Assembly (NCBI GenBank): GCA_033980235.1
Contig: CM067068.1
Span: 36,184,369 to 36,248,368 of the forward strand
DNA: 64,000 bases
Source of the DNA: Diadema setosum
Lineage: Eukaryota; Echinodermata; Echinoidea; Diadematoida; Diadematidae
Direction of reading: 5' to 3'
The notes beneath the pieces are model-generated. The model made no database searches, was not told the origin of the DNA, and saw only the letters and a list, made by a program, of their open reading frames with translations. Position numbers and translations under genes: made by a program. Numbering within the stretch: position 1 is the stretch's first letter; each line of letters opens with the position of its first letter. This document shows, in pieces, positions 1 through 11,789 of this stretch.

Positions 1-102
1 TAGTGGTACATATATAAGAGACATTGGTCTAACATTGAAATCAAAGGTCAAATCAGTTTGGTGGAAATTTCATCTTCCAGCCTTACAATGTACCTTTATC
101 TC

Positions 103-667
103 TTAAAGGACAAGTTCATCTTCAAAGACATGTGGGTTGAGTGAATGCAGCAATATTAGTAGAACACATCAGTGAGAGTTTGAGCAAAATCGGACAATCC
201 GTTGAAAAGTTATGAATTTTTGAAGTTTCTGCTCAGTCACGGCTGGATGAAAAGACTACTATAGCTTGTGATGTCACATGAGTACAACGATATAAAGAAA
301 GCGTAAAGAAAATTCAACATATTTCCATTTTTCTTGCATAACAAAAGAACACTCGACTTCTCTCTTTCAGAAGGCAGGGGGAATAATATCACCCTTAACA
401 TATGTCAGTAGCAAGTCGAAGAAATGTGCACTTTATTCAAAAAGTGAAGTCTTGTGAAATTCTCTTTTTATTTTCCTTATATAGTTGTACGCATATGACA
501 TCATACACTGTAGTAGTCTTCTCTTCCAGCAGTGACTGCGCAGATACTTAAAATATTCGTAACTTTTGAACGGATTGTCCAATTTTCCTCAAACTTTCTC
601 TGATGTGTTCTACTGATATTGCTGCATTCTCTCAAACCTAATGTGTATGAAGGTGAACTTGTCCTTT
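103..667. repeat. TTAA-bounded MITE, type C' (copy 1)
   Basis: The left edge is TTAA followed by AGGACAAGTTCATCTTC. The right edge is an inverted version ending in GAACTTGTCC. The interior matches the element at 18474-19046 closely: the shared phrases AGCAATATTAGTAGAACAC and its inverted partner occur in the same order. The right TTAA has decayed to TTTC. The element is almost a long inverted repeat, so small reading frames inside it are not genes. Confidence 0.8.
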
Positions 668-1658
668 CATGTCTGTTGTTTGTGGGAGAAAGGATTGATG
701 AATAAAGTGATATTTCATGAAATGAAAGGAAATGGGTCAAAGCTCCTTCAAGTAAAGACAAACGTATAATTTCCCAGCTTTAACCTGCAGTAGAAATGTC
801 TGATTCTAACATGAATGATTGAAATCTTTGAGATACAAAAATTATTGCTGAAAGACTGCCTTCAGTAGTGGCTTAACATTATTACTTGTGCATGTGCATC
901 ACCAAACCAACAAAAAATTTGCATCACTTGATTTTATGTGAGGGCTGATAAAAGGTAGAATAAGTCAGCTAAGTCAATCTTGAGTTTTTCATATTTTCTG
1001 AAAGAGCTCTTCTGCATTTTTCTTAAGTTTGGGAATACAAAGCAAATGGGAAAGTGTTTTCAGCAGTTTTTTCTACAACCCCTTTTTGGGGAATAGTGTT
1101 ATAAGCTAGGAAACCCCTTTTCATTTAATAAAATAATTCACACACTCTTCACATTCAACTCTAAGAACTTTTGAAAGGATGCTTCAAAAGTTGGCATTAA
1201 TCATGGACAGAAAGTGTTAGAGAGCACGCTCAATTTCAGCTTAATTTGATGATCCCTTCATTGTTGCTGCTACGCTGGTTTAGATTCTGTTTATTGTCCC
1301 ATTCGTTGCACAGCTGACACAGCCTGGTAAAGATTAAGTGCTTGAATAAGCCAGTTGTACTTCAGAGCCTCTTGTTTAAGTTCACTCTTTTCCAGAGCGT
1401 GTGCTTTCTTTCCAGTATCTAGACATGTCAGGAGAGTCTCAAATACATTATTTTTAAAGCTTGAAATCTGCTCTTTCAGAATCTACCCTTAACTTGAAAA
1501 TCCATTTCTTGCAACCTTTTGTTGGTTTTGTAATGCGCTGTCAAACTTAGTACTCCTCATGATGTCTTTGGTGTGTATAATGATTGTTCCATTCGAAAAA
1601 ATCTTAGATCATATTAAACAGCATACCTGTGTGGATTTTCCTCTGCTTGTGTCCTCAG

Positions 1659-4600
1659 GTAAAAATGCCATGGATTTAGGCACTGTAGCTTCGCATATGG
1701 CGCTAGACATCATCAAGCAGTGTGATGATCACAAACAGCAGGCTGCAGCAGTGAAGGATATTATAACTTCTTGTGACACTCGCACAACATTCCAGTCAAA
1801 GAAATCAAAAAGGTCTCCAGCCAAAAGCATTTCTCCATTCCGTCACCGGTTGAGTGAAAGCCCTGCACAAAGTTCTCCAAGGGCCTCCACCACTTCTCAC
1901 AGAAAGAGAAGTCCTGACAAAATTCTGGCCGAGTATGCATCTGCGAAGATTCGCAAAGTTGACCAAGGGGCGGCTAGCTTCTGGTACGACAGCGACAGCT
2001 CTGAAGACCCTCTACCCATTGAATGCTACGTGTCCAGCAGTGATGACATGGAGGACCACGAGCAGGATCCATTCTTCTTCCCAGATGAAGAGGGGCAGTA
2101 CAGCGATGACGGCTTTATCTCCGACAGCGGCAACGAGGATAATGTCATGGAGGGAGCAAACACCAACACGGTCTTGAATTCTGACAGTGAGCCAGAACAC
2201 ATGGAGGAAAGTGCCACTAGGTCACAGAAAGAGGTCGTCCCCTCTAATATAATTCCACTGAATGACGGAGTAACATCTGAAGATAAGACAGAACTTGTTA
2301 CAATGAAGAAGATGGACTCTTCTTTCAGGCATCATACTGGAAGTGACACAGTCAGAGAAATCACAGAGATAGAAGTGGTTGATAGTGACAGTGATGTTGA
2401 ACTTGTCAAAGAATCTTCAAGTAATGACAGGAAGAAATGCAAAACTGCAGCTCCAAAACAAGTTTCTTCTGGCACACTGTCAACAAGTGTCCAAAAGCGG
2501 AGCACACAGAACCAGGAAAACATAGCGTTACCACCCAAAATGAATCCTGCCACGAGTGAGCCATCCACACCGTCAACGAGAGTCCAAAAGAGGAGCACAC
2601 AGAACCAGGAGAACATAGCATTACCACCCAAAATGAATCCTGCCACGAGTGAGCCATCCACACCGTCAACGAGAGTCCAAAAGAGGAGCACACAGAACCA
2701 GGAGAACATAGCATTACCACCCAAAATGAATCCTGCCACCAGTGAGCCATCCACACCGTCAACAAGAGTCCAAAAGAGGAGCACACAGAACCAGGAGAAC
2801 ATAGCATTACCACCCAAAATGAATCTTGCCACCAGTGAGCCATCCTCACCGTCAACGAGTGTCCAAAAGAGGAGCACACAGAACCAGGAAAACATCGCGT
2901 TACCACCCAAAATGAATCCTGTCACCAGTGAGCCATCCACACCGTCAACGAGTGTCCAAAAGGGGAGCACACAGAACCAGGAAAACATCGCGTTACCACC
3001 CAAAATGAATCCTGTCACCAGTGAGCCATCCACAAAACAATCTGATAGCGCTTCTCTCACATTGTTGCCAGAGAGTGCCCCAGATAGTGTGCCCAGTCAG
3101 CCATCGACCAGTACTGCTGAAACTAAACATGTCCAAGGGGAGCAGACTCTCCCTATGCCAGATAAGAGGAGACCGCTGATACATGTCATAGATGAAATTG
3201 TCCAGCGATTGAAAGGGAGCACCACTTCCGCTAACATTAAGGAAAAGAAACCCATTGAGGAAAAGAAACTCATTGAGGAAAAGAAACTCATTGAGCAAAA
3301 GAAACTCATTGAAGAAAAGAAACCCATTGAGGAAAGGAAACCCATTGAGGAAAAGAAATCCATTGAGGAAAAGAAATCCATTGAGGAAAAGAAATCCATT
3401 GAGGAAAAGAAACACATTGAGGAAAAGAAACTCATTGAGGGAAAAAAACCCATTGAGGAAAGGAAACCCATTGAGGAAAAGAAATCCATTGAGGAAAAGA
3501 AATCCATTGAGGAAAAGAAATCCATTGTGAAAGAGAAATCCATTGAGGAAAAGAAACCCATTGAGGAAAAGAAATCCATTGAGGAAAAGAAACACATTGA
3601 GGAAAAGAAATCCATTGAGGAAAAGAAATCCATTGAGGAAAAGAAACACATTGAGGAAAAGAAATCCATTGAGGAAAAGAAAGCCATTGACAAACAGCCA
3701 GAAGCTGAGTGTGTGCAGACACCAGTGAAGAGGAAACGGGAGAAGATAGATTGCCGGAAGAAGAAAAAGCTGAAGGTGAATCAGACAGAGGCAGCTCATA
3801 CAGAATTAAAGGACTTTGCACGAAGCGGTGCCCTTGCTGATTTGATTTCAAGTGTTAAGAATCGTGTTTGGCCTGTAGGTTGGAACAACGACAGTGGTCC
3901 AGATAGCGATGACAGTGAGGACAGTGATTCTGAACCGGAGGAAGATGATGAAGAGGAGGATAGCAAAGATGAGATGCAAAATGATGATGATGATAACGAT
4001 GATGATGATGATGAAGAGGAAGAAGAGGAGGAGGAGGAGGAGGTGGAGGAAGAGATGGTGAACAGTGAAGAGGCAGAGGGTGATGATGATGCAGTGGACA
4101 ATGCTGTAGAGTCTGAGCAGGGCAGAACAGATATTACATTGCAAAAACTTGACACAACGAGCAACAAAAGCATTGCCACATTGCCATCAACCACCAGTGA
4201 AGAAAAAGGAAAGGTATGCCAGGATGGTGCAGCATCAACACTATCCTCGAGTGATGCGATTACGCAGACAGGTGTGCCTGACCCAACTTCATCTGATGTA
4301 GGACAAACAAAAGCAATGTCGAAGTCTGTGGCACTAGAGAAGGCAGCTATGCTGAGAGATAATACCAAAACTGATTCTGTAGCCAGATGTCAAAATCAGG
4401 AGTCCCCCACAGAGAATGTGGCCACTTCTTCCAGCAAAGAGAGCCCCAACAAATCGTCAAGACTTACAGAGGACTCTTTTGGAAGTGAGACTCGCAGTGT
4501 CAATCAAGGGAACTGTCTCGGTTCAGAACAGGGTGCTGCGGGGCAGTCATTGAAAAAGGGCAACAACCCTTCTGAGGAGATGGATGAGGACATTTCGTTC

Positions 4601-4738
4601 TTGGATGTGGAGAAGAACTCGGATGGGACGCTCAACGTAGTCCTCAAGGGGGACTACGATAATGAGAAGTTGGACGAGTTGTTTGAGAAGCCGGGAATCA
4701 TGGATTATCTGATGTCCGCAGCTGCCAGGAAGCAGTAA
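1659..4738 (+). CDS. Terminal coding exon of an unrecognised charged, repeat-rich, probably nuclear protein
   Basis: A pyrimidine-rich acceptor ends in CAG at 1656-1658. The exon opens with two bases of a split codon, then 1025 residues run to TAA at 4736-4738. Upstream exons are not identified and may lie left of the window. Features in order: an S/P/K/R-rich start; acidic serine clusters such as DSDSSED; a likely SUMO-interacting motif (IEVVDSDSD, about 2369-2395); six 31-residue repeats (2489-3034); about 25 copies of a KKxIEE hexapeptide (3241-3690); basic clusters resembling nuclear signals (KRKREK, RKKKKLK); a D/E-rich block (about 3898-4104); and a non-repetitive C-terminus (LDELFEKPGIMDYL) that could be a conserved docking segment. 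The composition suggests a chromatin or nucleolar protein. I do not recognise the family. The ATG at 1559 lies before the acceptor and is probably not the true start. Confidence 0.75.
2489..3034 (+). repeat. Six in-frame 93-bp coding repeats (31 residues)
   Basis: Copies begin at 2489, 2582, 2675, 2768, 2861 and 2954, exactly 93 bp apart. Each encodes VQKRSTQNQENIALPPKM followed by a Ser/Thr/Pro-rich spacer. Copies differ by only a few bases, which implies recent expansion. The period is a multiple of three, so all frames stay open and produce long antisense reading frames. Confidence 0.95.
3241..3690 (+). repeat. 18-bp coding minisatellite encoding KKxIEE
   Basis: About 25 tandem 18-bp units encode K-K-(P/L/S/H)-I-E-E. 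One unit is irregular (VKEKSI). The alternating ++ and -- charges predict a long single alpha helix or a coiled coil. Copy number is likely variable between individuals. Confidence 0.95.
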
Positions 4739-7278
4739 GATGGCATCTTATGGTTCGTTAATGAACTTGACTGAAGTAGATTAAATTCTATATGCCATCT
4801 GCTGCCATATTTTTTGTTTCTGTTTCCCCTTTTTTGCTGGTTGCGTCCTTGACACCAGCAATCGTCAAATGATATACCTAGCAGAGCATAATTATTTGCA
4901 TACTCTGAATTTGAAAAAAAATTGCATGTTAAGCTGCAATTCATTCTACATCATTTGATTTAATGAGATGGCATCATGTCGGTTGGGAATGGCATAAAGG
5001 TGGGAATGGCATATATCTTCTCCACAGTCTTAAAACTATTATCTAAGCATTCAGGAGAAAAAAGAATTTAGCATAATACATGTATTTTAAATATTCTGCA
5101 GGGCTGATCTTTAATCTTACTAAAATAGTTTGCTTTACTCCATTGTGTAGCTGACATGTTTGAAATGTGAAGTATGCCTGGTTCAGAAAAATTCATTTTG
5201 AAGTTTTGAAAGCTTTACAATCTCTTCCTGTACTCATTGCAAGTTATGCACAGTTACTTAAATGTGTGCATAATATGACTTGATATCTGGCACATACAAA
5301 ATACAATTTCCAATGCAATGTGTTGTGGTACATAATGTAGTACCCATTACATGAAATTATTGTTTGCTTGCAACTAATGGCTAGCTTATCCTTTGATAGC
5401 TGTTTGTATACTACAATGGATATACGACAATGCTCTGACATTATTTTTTTTTCTCAAATTATATTTCATGCTTAACAATCCAGTGTAAAACTTGTAACAA
5501 GCATCTGATTTTCAGTGCTACATAAAAGAGACAAGGCAGTTGATACTTATGATCATTGGAGCCTCTGAACAAGCACTATTTAAAAATGACTTTTGAATAC
5601 TATGCAAATTATACTCTTCTCATGACAGTGAAGGCAGTTTTTGAAAAGAAATTTGACATTCTTGCAGTCAAGTATAAATTCCCCCAGCATATTGCAAAAT
5701 TCACTCCAAAGATTTCCTTAGAATTATGAGATTAAAGAAGATTTAAATAGAATCTAAGATTGAAGTTCAGTCAAAATTCTACAAAGTACTTTAGCCTAGG
5801 AATCATGGCATTCTCTGATTGATGGCGCAGTTGTGATTTGATATTCGGCTAGCAAAAGGATATAATGGTACAGTAACTGTATTTTGAACAAAATGCTGCA
5901 TTGTTGACTCCAGGGGTTCAGCTCTTTTTCTTCAGAGCAAAATCCATAGAATAGGTCCAACAATCATGTGTCACAGTAAGAAAAATGTTGGATCATAATA
6001 CAGTACATGTATTTGATTGGATTGAGCATTTGTTAATATCCTTCTGCTCTTTTACATCATTGTGCAGAATCAGTCCACTGTATACCTCTTAATCTCTTCC
6101 TGTTGCTGAATCTGATGTACACCATATCTTTATCCAGAAATACAGAGTTCAAATTGATTTGTAGAATGAAGAAAACTATTTCTTTAAAATCACTTCCGAT
6201 GTTATCATGGAAACCAAGTACAATGTAACAAGATATCCTAAAGAGTGAGAAATTTACTTCATTATACAAGTGTACTAAGTTTCATTTTTTATCAGATTTC
6301 TTTATTGTTTTAACAGCACATCTTTAAATTGATGTATAGTACAAGTGTACAAGTACTTGTTTATGGATATTCATATGTCCTTGTGTACCAGTGTTCAGAA
6401 GGCAAGTACGTATGAGAATGTAGTTAAACAGTGGTGACTCCCTTCCATAGCTTTTTGAAATATCTGAAAGAATCGATCAGAGGTCTATCGAAGTAATGGA
6501 ATGTACAAGAATTATGCTTTGCCTGGAATTGTGTTTATTTCATGAAGGTATTGAATTGACAGATTCCCATCTGTAGTTGAGAGCTTAAATGCACTAATTA
6601 CTACACAAGTCTAGAAGAAATTGCAAACTTGGAGTAGACATTGAATGATTTCTCAGTACATGTACAAGGACTGTCAATTTATTTCTGCTAGGTCCTTGTT
6701 TGTATCGTCCCACTGCATGGTATTTGCAAGTTGATTGTTGAAGCCTATTTTCACTTGTATTTGATCAAAAATGTACAGACATTGTACTCGAGAATCTGGT
6801 GTCATACTGTGCTGAAAATAATGAACTTGTCACCATATAGCCAAGTATACCGTAAGGTACATTTTTCAGGGGTTAGAATAATGAGATCTCTGAGGATATC
6901 GGGGAAAAGTGTAAACATGAATTCTATTGCTTGTAATGCGTACCCTTGATTATCATGAAGTTTTTAGGGACAGTCTAATTAGTGTATATTCAGATTTTCC
7001 TGGAGTTGTACACTTACATGCATTTTATCATACCTGGCATACACATTCCGATCCTTACACCTCTGCAGTCATGGTTGCAAAAGTCAAACTAAGTTTTGAA
7101 ACAAATACATGTATGTTAATTGTTGTACATGTATAGAGAATTTGTGGCTAAAGTCTGCTGGACCCTTCATGCATAAGAGTACAGTTAAAAGTGTTTAAAT
7201 CTGAATGATAACTGCTCACTTTCAGTATTGTTGAGAGCAAAGATGGCAAGTTAGAGTAATAAAGCAGGCAGTACATTT
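4739..7278. other. 3' flank of the first gene; no gene seen
   Basis: AT-rich sequence following the TAA. It should contain the 3' UTR of the preceding exon, but I could not choose a poly(A) site: no clear AATAAA lies close to the stop, and the first one I noted is at 7258-7263. The small reading frames here lack coding character. Confidence 0.5.
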
Positions 7279-7525
7279 GAAGGGTTTGTTTGCAAAAACC
7301 GATAAGTCCATTTTTTAAGATTTTGAAGTACGGTCTCTGTAATAAAGTACAAAATAATACCTTTTAAATGATATATTGGTCACTACATATAAAGATACAT
7401 TTCTGAAGTTATGGTCAAAAGAAGCGAAAATTTCCTTATAATTCTCTTTATTTTTCTTGACCTTTAATCGCAAATATCTCCATTTGGCAAATATGGACTT
7501 ATCGGTTTTTGCGAACAAACTCTTT
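7279..7525. repeat. GAAGAG-type MITE, copy 1, with ATTT duplication
   Basis: About 30-bp terminal inverted repeats (GAAGGGTTTGTTTGCAAAAA and its complement) enclose a conserved 190-bp core. ATTT flanks both sides (7275-7278 and 7526-7529) as a target duplication. The same element occurs at 9766, 24293 and 51402. Confidence 0.85.
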
Positions 7526-7718
7526 ATTTAACCTTTTCCAGTCCTCTTCTCTTTAAAATGTTATATTGATTTGAATCCCTCATAAGCCAAATTTCTCTAT
7601 GTCAAAGCTATTTCTCAGTCTGAATAGATTCGACTTAGGCAAGGCAGACTGTATTTTATTCTGATGTACATTATGATACCGTTTGATGACACACAGCCAT
7701 ATTTGGAGAGACTAAATA

Positions 7719-7907
7719 CAGTGCACTCCCGTTATAACGAACGCAGTTTTAACAAAATTTCGGTTACAATGAAGTAGAAATTCAAACCGCAACATTATCA
7801 GTTCAATATTTTTGATTGTTAATTTGTTTGGTTGTAACGAACTTTCGACATAACGAAGAAAAATTACCGATCCCGAGGACTTTGTTATATTAAACGGGAG
7901 TCCACTG
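7719..7907. repeat. Tc1/mariner/pogo-like MITE with TA duplication
   Basis: It begins CAGTGCACTCCCGTTATAAC, ends with the inverted match, and is flanked by TA at 7717-7718 and 7908-7909. The CAGT(G/N)GACTCCCGTTATAACGAA ends are typical of pogo/Tigger-class elements. It has no transposase frame, so it is non-autonomous. Confidence 0.8.
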
Positions 7908-9704
7908 TACTACATACCCATGGTGTGGGCTTCAGCCTGTTATTCAAATCTTTTTTGCCTTACCACAGACAATCACGCCAGGGAGGCTAGCTGGAAATAC
8001 TGGTGGCTCAAAATGTTACCAGAATTTGTTTCCATCACTTCACTGCCAAATGTGTGTACAATTATATTTAACAATTTTTTTTTTTGTAGGACAGAATTGA
8101 ATGTCTACAATGCTTCTGTTATGAAGTTACTCTATAGAACTAACCAGACAATATTGTCTAAAAAGATTGTATAGCACAGAATAGTAGAACCTTGTTATGA
8201 TGAAGTCTGATACAGCGAAATGCCTGATGTAATGAGGTAATTTTGCATTTTCTCTTTTGACTTTTGTCTTTTATCCTTGAGTGATGCAGGTAGAAGGAGA
8301 TACCTGACATAGGGAAATTTCTGTGACCCCACACAACTCTTGGTTCCTCTTATTACTGTCATAAAAGAGATATACTTGAGCTATGAATGTGTCATTGTGT
8401 GACCATGCATATATTCAGCTTGTGGTCATTGATTACATGTTTGTAAATATTATGTATGTACAAATTGTATACACATGTTTGTAATACACTTGTACAGTTT
8501 TTTTTTTTTTTTTTTTTTTTACCCTAGCCAACAACTCAGCAAAGCAAAAACTGAATGTTTTTCAGTTTTTGTGGAAACAACTGAAGAAAAAGATTGTCAT
8601 GAATCATTTTTCTTCACACTGAGGTTATCAAACACTGTCGCTTATGGATATATTGTAGCTGGTTCAAAAGACATTTATGACAAAGTCTATAGTGTGATAA
8701 CAAGCTTCTTCACAATTGCCAATATTAATTTTGTGAATGATGATCGAGCAAGTATCAAAGCCTGACAGCTAGTTTCTGTTAGTTGATATGATCCAATATC
8801 CTGTGGTGTGCTGCTTTCCTTTCCTTTACACTGCAAAATGTCTTCTTCAGTTGTGTAACAGTTGGAATTGTATACATGTACATGAGTTTTGCCAACAGAT
8901 CAACAAGATCTGAAGTTGTTAGATGCGATGCTGGCATTGTAACATCCACAATCATAGAGAGAAGGTGTGTGTTTTTATTATGCAATTATGTGATAACATG
9001 CATATTGTATGTTTGATTGGTCGTCTTTCTGTTCTTTTTCAAAGCACATGCCGTTCCAGTCATGGTGATCGGAAAAGAGCATAATGGCAGATAATATAGA
9101 TTCTCCTGTTATATCTCCGTTAGTGTTTCACTATCATGGATTATACTGAATTACATCCATCCTTGTTTTCTTGTATATCTGTTCATTTGTAAACTTCATT
9201 ATTGACATTGAATTGTCATTTCCGTCTGTACTTCAAAGTATTGCATTTGCAAGACATTTTTTCCAGTGTTGTATTTCATATGTCTCCTGATGAAAGAAGA
9301 GATGTATTATATGGTATCTGCCAGTGTAAATTATGTGGCAGTAATTCTGATGTAAATATGTTCTTAATAAAAGGACTAAACTCCATCACTCCCTCTGTTC
9401 ATTATGTTTTTATTTTTACGTGTGTACTCTATTTAAAGGGTTTAGTGCATCCTTATAGGTAGAGGAATGAAAATGGTATAGTTTTGATTGAGATGTGGTA
9501 TTCATTTTTCTGCTTTGTGAGATGATGAGAAACATGAAATATGAAAGAGCTTATGATTCTAAGAGGAGTTCAAAGGTATGTTTGTTTGTTTTGGATGAAA
9601 ATTGGTTTTGAAACTGCAGAGATATCCAAAAACAGAGATGTCCTAATAAAAGGTGGGACACAAGTTTTATTAGGATGTCTTTGCTTTACTTTGTTTTCTT
9701 TATA

Positions 9705-9754
9705 CAGTGGACTCCCGTTATAACGAAGTCCTCGGGACTTCGTTATAACGGGAG
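9705..9754. repeat. Minimal pogo-like hairpin
   Basis: It starts with TA then CAGTGGACTCCCG. Arms of 20 bp at 9712-9731 and 9735-9754 pair perfectly around a 3-nt loop. It is two copies of the same terminal repeat seen at 7719-7907 with the whole interior missing. Confidence 0.75.
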
Positions 9755-9765
9755 TTATAATATAT

Positions 9766-10232
9766 GAAGAGTTTGTTTGCAAAAACCGATAAGTCCATAT
9801 TTGTCAAATGGAGATATTTGCGATTAAAGGTCAAGAAAAATAAAGAGAATAAGAAGAAAATGTTTGCTTCTCTTGACCATAACTTCAAAAATATACCTTT
9901 ATATGTAGTAACCAATATATCATTTAAAAGGTATTATTTTGTACTTTATGACCGAGACTGTACTTCAAAATCTTCAAAAATATATGAAGAGTTTGTTTGC
10001 AAAAACCGATAAGTCCATATTAGCCAAATGGAGATATTTGCGATTAAAGGTCAAGAAAAATAAAGAGAATAATAAGAATTTTTTTACTTCTTTTGACCAT
10101 AACTTCAAAAATATACCTTTATATGTAGTGACCAATATATCATTTAAAATGTATTATTTTGTACTTTATGACAGAGATCGTACTTCAAAATCTTCAAAAA
10201 TGGACTTCTCGGTTTTTGCAAACAAACCCTTC
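9766..10232. repeat. GAAGAG-type MITE, copy 2, tandem partial duplication
   Basis: Two head-to-tail units start at 9766 and 9986. The first lacks its right terminal repeat; the second is complete and ends at 10232. ATAT flanks the composite (9762-9765 and 10233-10236) and also precedes the second unit. Confidence 0.8.
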
Positions 10233-10562
10233 ATATATCTGATTACTCACGGGACCTGCGGCTGTACAAGCTAATGCTTTTACGCAGGCCCCATCATATG
10301 TTTTCGCATTATGACCACAGTGTAATTCGCATGCATACAGACCTCGTGTTTATACCAAATCAAACTTCTGTACATTCTGATGAAGTCTCATCTGAATTAT
10401 GTTTTGTATAATTTTCGTATTCATATACTTTATTGTGATATATGTGAGAAATATGAAAATGAAATGAAATGAAATATATATAATTTATATATGTATATAT
10501 ATACGTAAGTAGAGTGTGAACTGCAATATGGCTGACAGTGCTCAACTATATAGGAGCCCATG

Positions 10563-10719
10563 TAGTACAATATATAGTAGGATGGAAGGCGTTGCTTTAT
10601 TAGTGACTTAGCTGGACAGTCTGTTTCGGCCGAAGCCTCGTTGCTGACGAGGCTTCGGCCGAAACAGACTGTCCAGCTAAGTCACTAATAAAGCAACGCC
10701 TTCCATCCTACTATATATT

Positions 10720-10725
<6 letters not shown>
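10563..10725. repeat. Perfect 79-bp inverted repeat with 5-nt loop
   Basis: Arm 10563-10641 is the exact reverse complement of 10647-10725, with loop TGCTG. Compared base by base, no mismatch was seen. The inner part is GC-rich (TTCGGCCGAAGCCTCGT) and is itself partly self-complementary. An AT dinucleotide run follows directly. Confidence 0.95.
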
Positions 10726-10768
<43 letters not shown>

Positions 10769-10818
10769 TATATATATGTATATATAATATATACATGTAT
10801 ATATATATATATATATAC
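10725..10818. repeat. (AT)n microsatellite
   Basis: Nearly pure TA dinucleotides, slightly interrupted, next to the palindrome. Confidence 0.95.
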
Positions 10819-11284
10819 ACGTGACTGTATATACAGTGTAATATGTGTATATGTATGTGTTGAAAGAAATTAGACTTGAGGCAGACGTTGCTCTCGATCT
10901 TGTTCTTTTAATCAATCATTTTATGTATACGTATATGTGTATATACATAATTATACGGCATATACATAATATATGTTTATGTGTATATGTACATAGGCTA
11001 CATGTACTTTGAATTCCCTGTAGAATTGTGTGCTCTTTCATATTTCATAGGTACAACAGTATAGCTTCTCATTATTTCTCAAAAAGTTAAGATCTCAATT
11101 GCAAATCCCAACCAAAACTATACCATCCCTTTAAAGGCACACGAGTCCTGAACTCAATGAGGGCGCTCTTGGATGTGTTACCATCATTTTCATCGTCATT
11201 ATGAAGATAATTACAAAATTATTTGTGAGATCGCAACTGCTGATCTGTATAACTCGGCAAACTCATTGTATCGAAAAAGAAAAT

Positions 11285-11350
11285 AACAGGGACTCGAACC
11301 TGTCGTACAATGTATACGGCTTTCCTTGCCGCGACACTACCACCCTGTCA
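11285..11350 (-). repeat. tRNA-derived SINE head, minus strand
   Basis: On the minus strand a perfect B box GGTTCGAGTCC (plus 11290-11300) lies downstream of an A-box-like GGTGGTAGTGTCG. It resembles the plus-strand copy at 11523-11585. Stems do not close into a good tRNA, so this is a SINE or pseudo-tRNA rather than a functional tRNA. Confidence 0.6.
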
Positions 11351-11522
11351 TGGTTGCCGGCAGTTAGGAAGACAAATTGATGAAAATTCACACTTAACCT
11401 TCACCCATCTGGTTAATGATTCTCTGGCTTTCATTAATACCTTGTACGCCTTTGATACAAATATAACAATTTCGGAATTTCGGAGCTTGGGTGTTCCAAA
11501 TTCATCGTGTCACTGGCGGCAA

Positions 11523-11585
11523 CCAGGGATAGCCTGGTGATAGTGTCGCTGCCCGGAAAGCAGTAGCTGACAGGTTCGAGTCCCA
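11523..11585 (+). repeat. tRNA-derived SINE head, plus strand
   Basis: An A-box-like TAGCCTGGTGATAG and a perfect B box GGTTCGAGTCC at 11573-11583 are spaced as in a tRNA. It is related to the inverted copy at 11285-11350. A tail phrase (GACAAATTGA then GAAAATTCACAC) occurs after both, at about 11371 and 11657. Confidence 0.6.
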
Positions 11586-11789
11586 TGATTCTTTTTTTTT
11601 TTTCCGACATTACAAATCAGCTGCTGCTATCTTAACAAATTTCATTTTTAGGGGGAGACAAATTGAAGAAAATTCACACCTCAACTTTCAGTCCCTAATT
11701 GACATTCTCTTGCTTTCATTTGAAGTGAAGCTATTCATCTGCTTGTCGGTCGACTGTAATGTGCCTATTACACTTACACGCAAGTTTCT

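Larger units (their letters stand above)
9433..11134. repeat. TTAA MITE type A split by nested insertions
   Basis: The left half (TTAA at 9433 to about 9702) and right half (about 11007 to TTAA at 11131-11134) match the two halves of the intact type A copy at 14143-14530. About 1.3 kb of younger repeats lies between them: the minimal pogo hairpin at 9705, a tandem GAAGAG MITE at 9766, the 79-bp palindrome at 10563 and AT-rich DNA. Roughly 50 bp of the original centre has been lost. Confidence 0.75.

Noticed and set aside
2332..3060. Antisense frame of 242 codons over the 31-residue repeats
   Set aside because: The 93-bp period is a multiple of three, so any frame that is open once stays open. 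It is a shadow of the sense repeats.
2993..3799. Antisense frames of 139-268 codons over the hexapeptide repeats
   Set aside because: Same cause: an 18-bp period gives open frames in all phases. The sense strand has the acceptor site and the non-repetitive ends.
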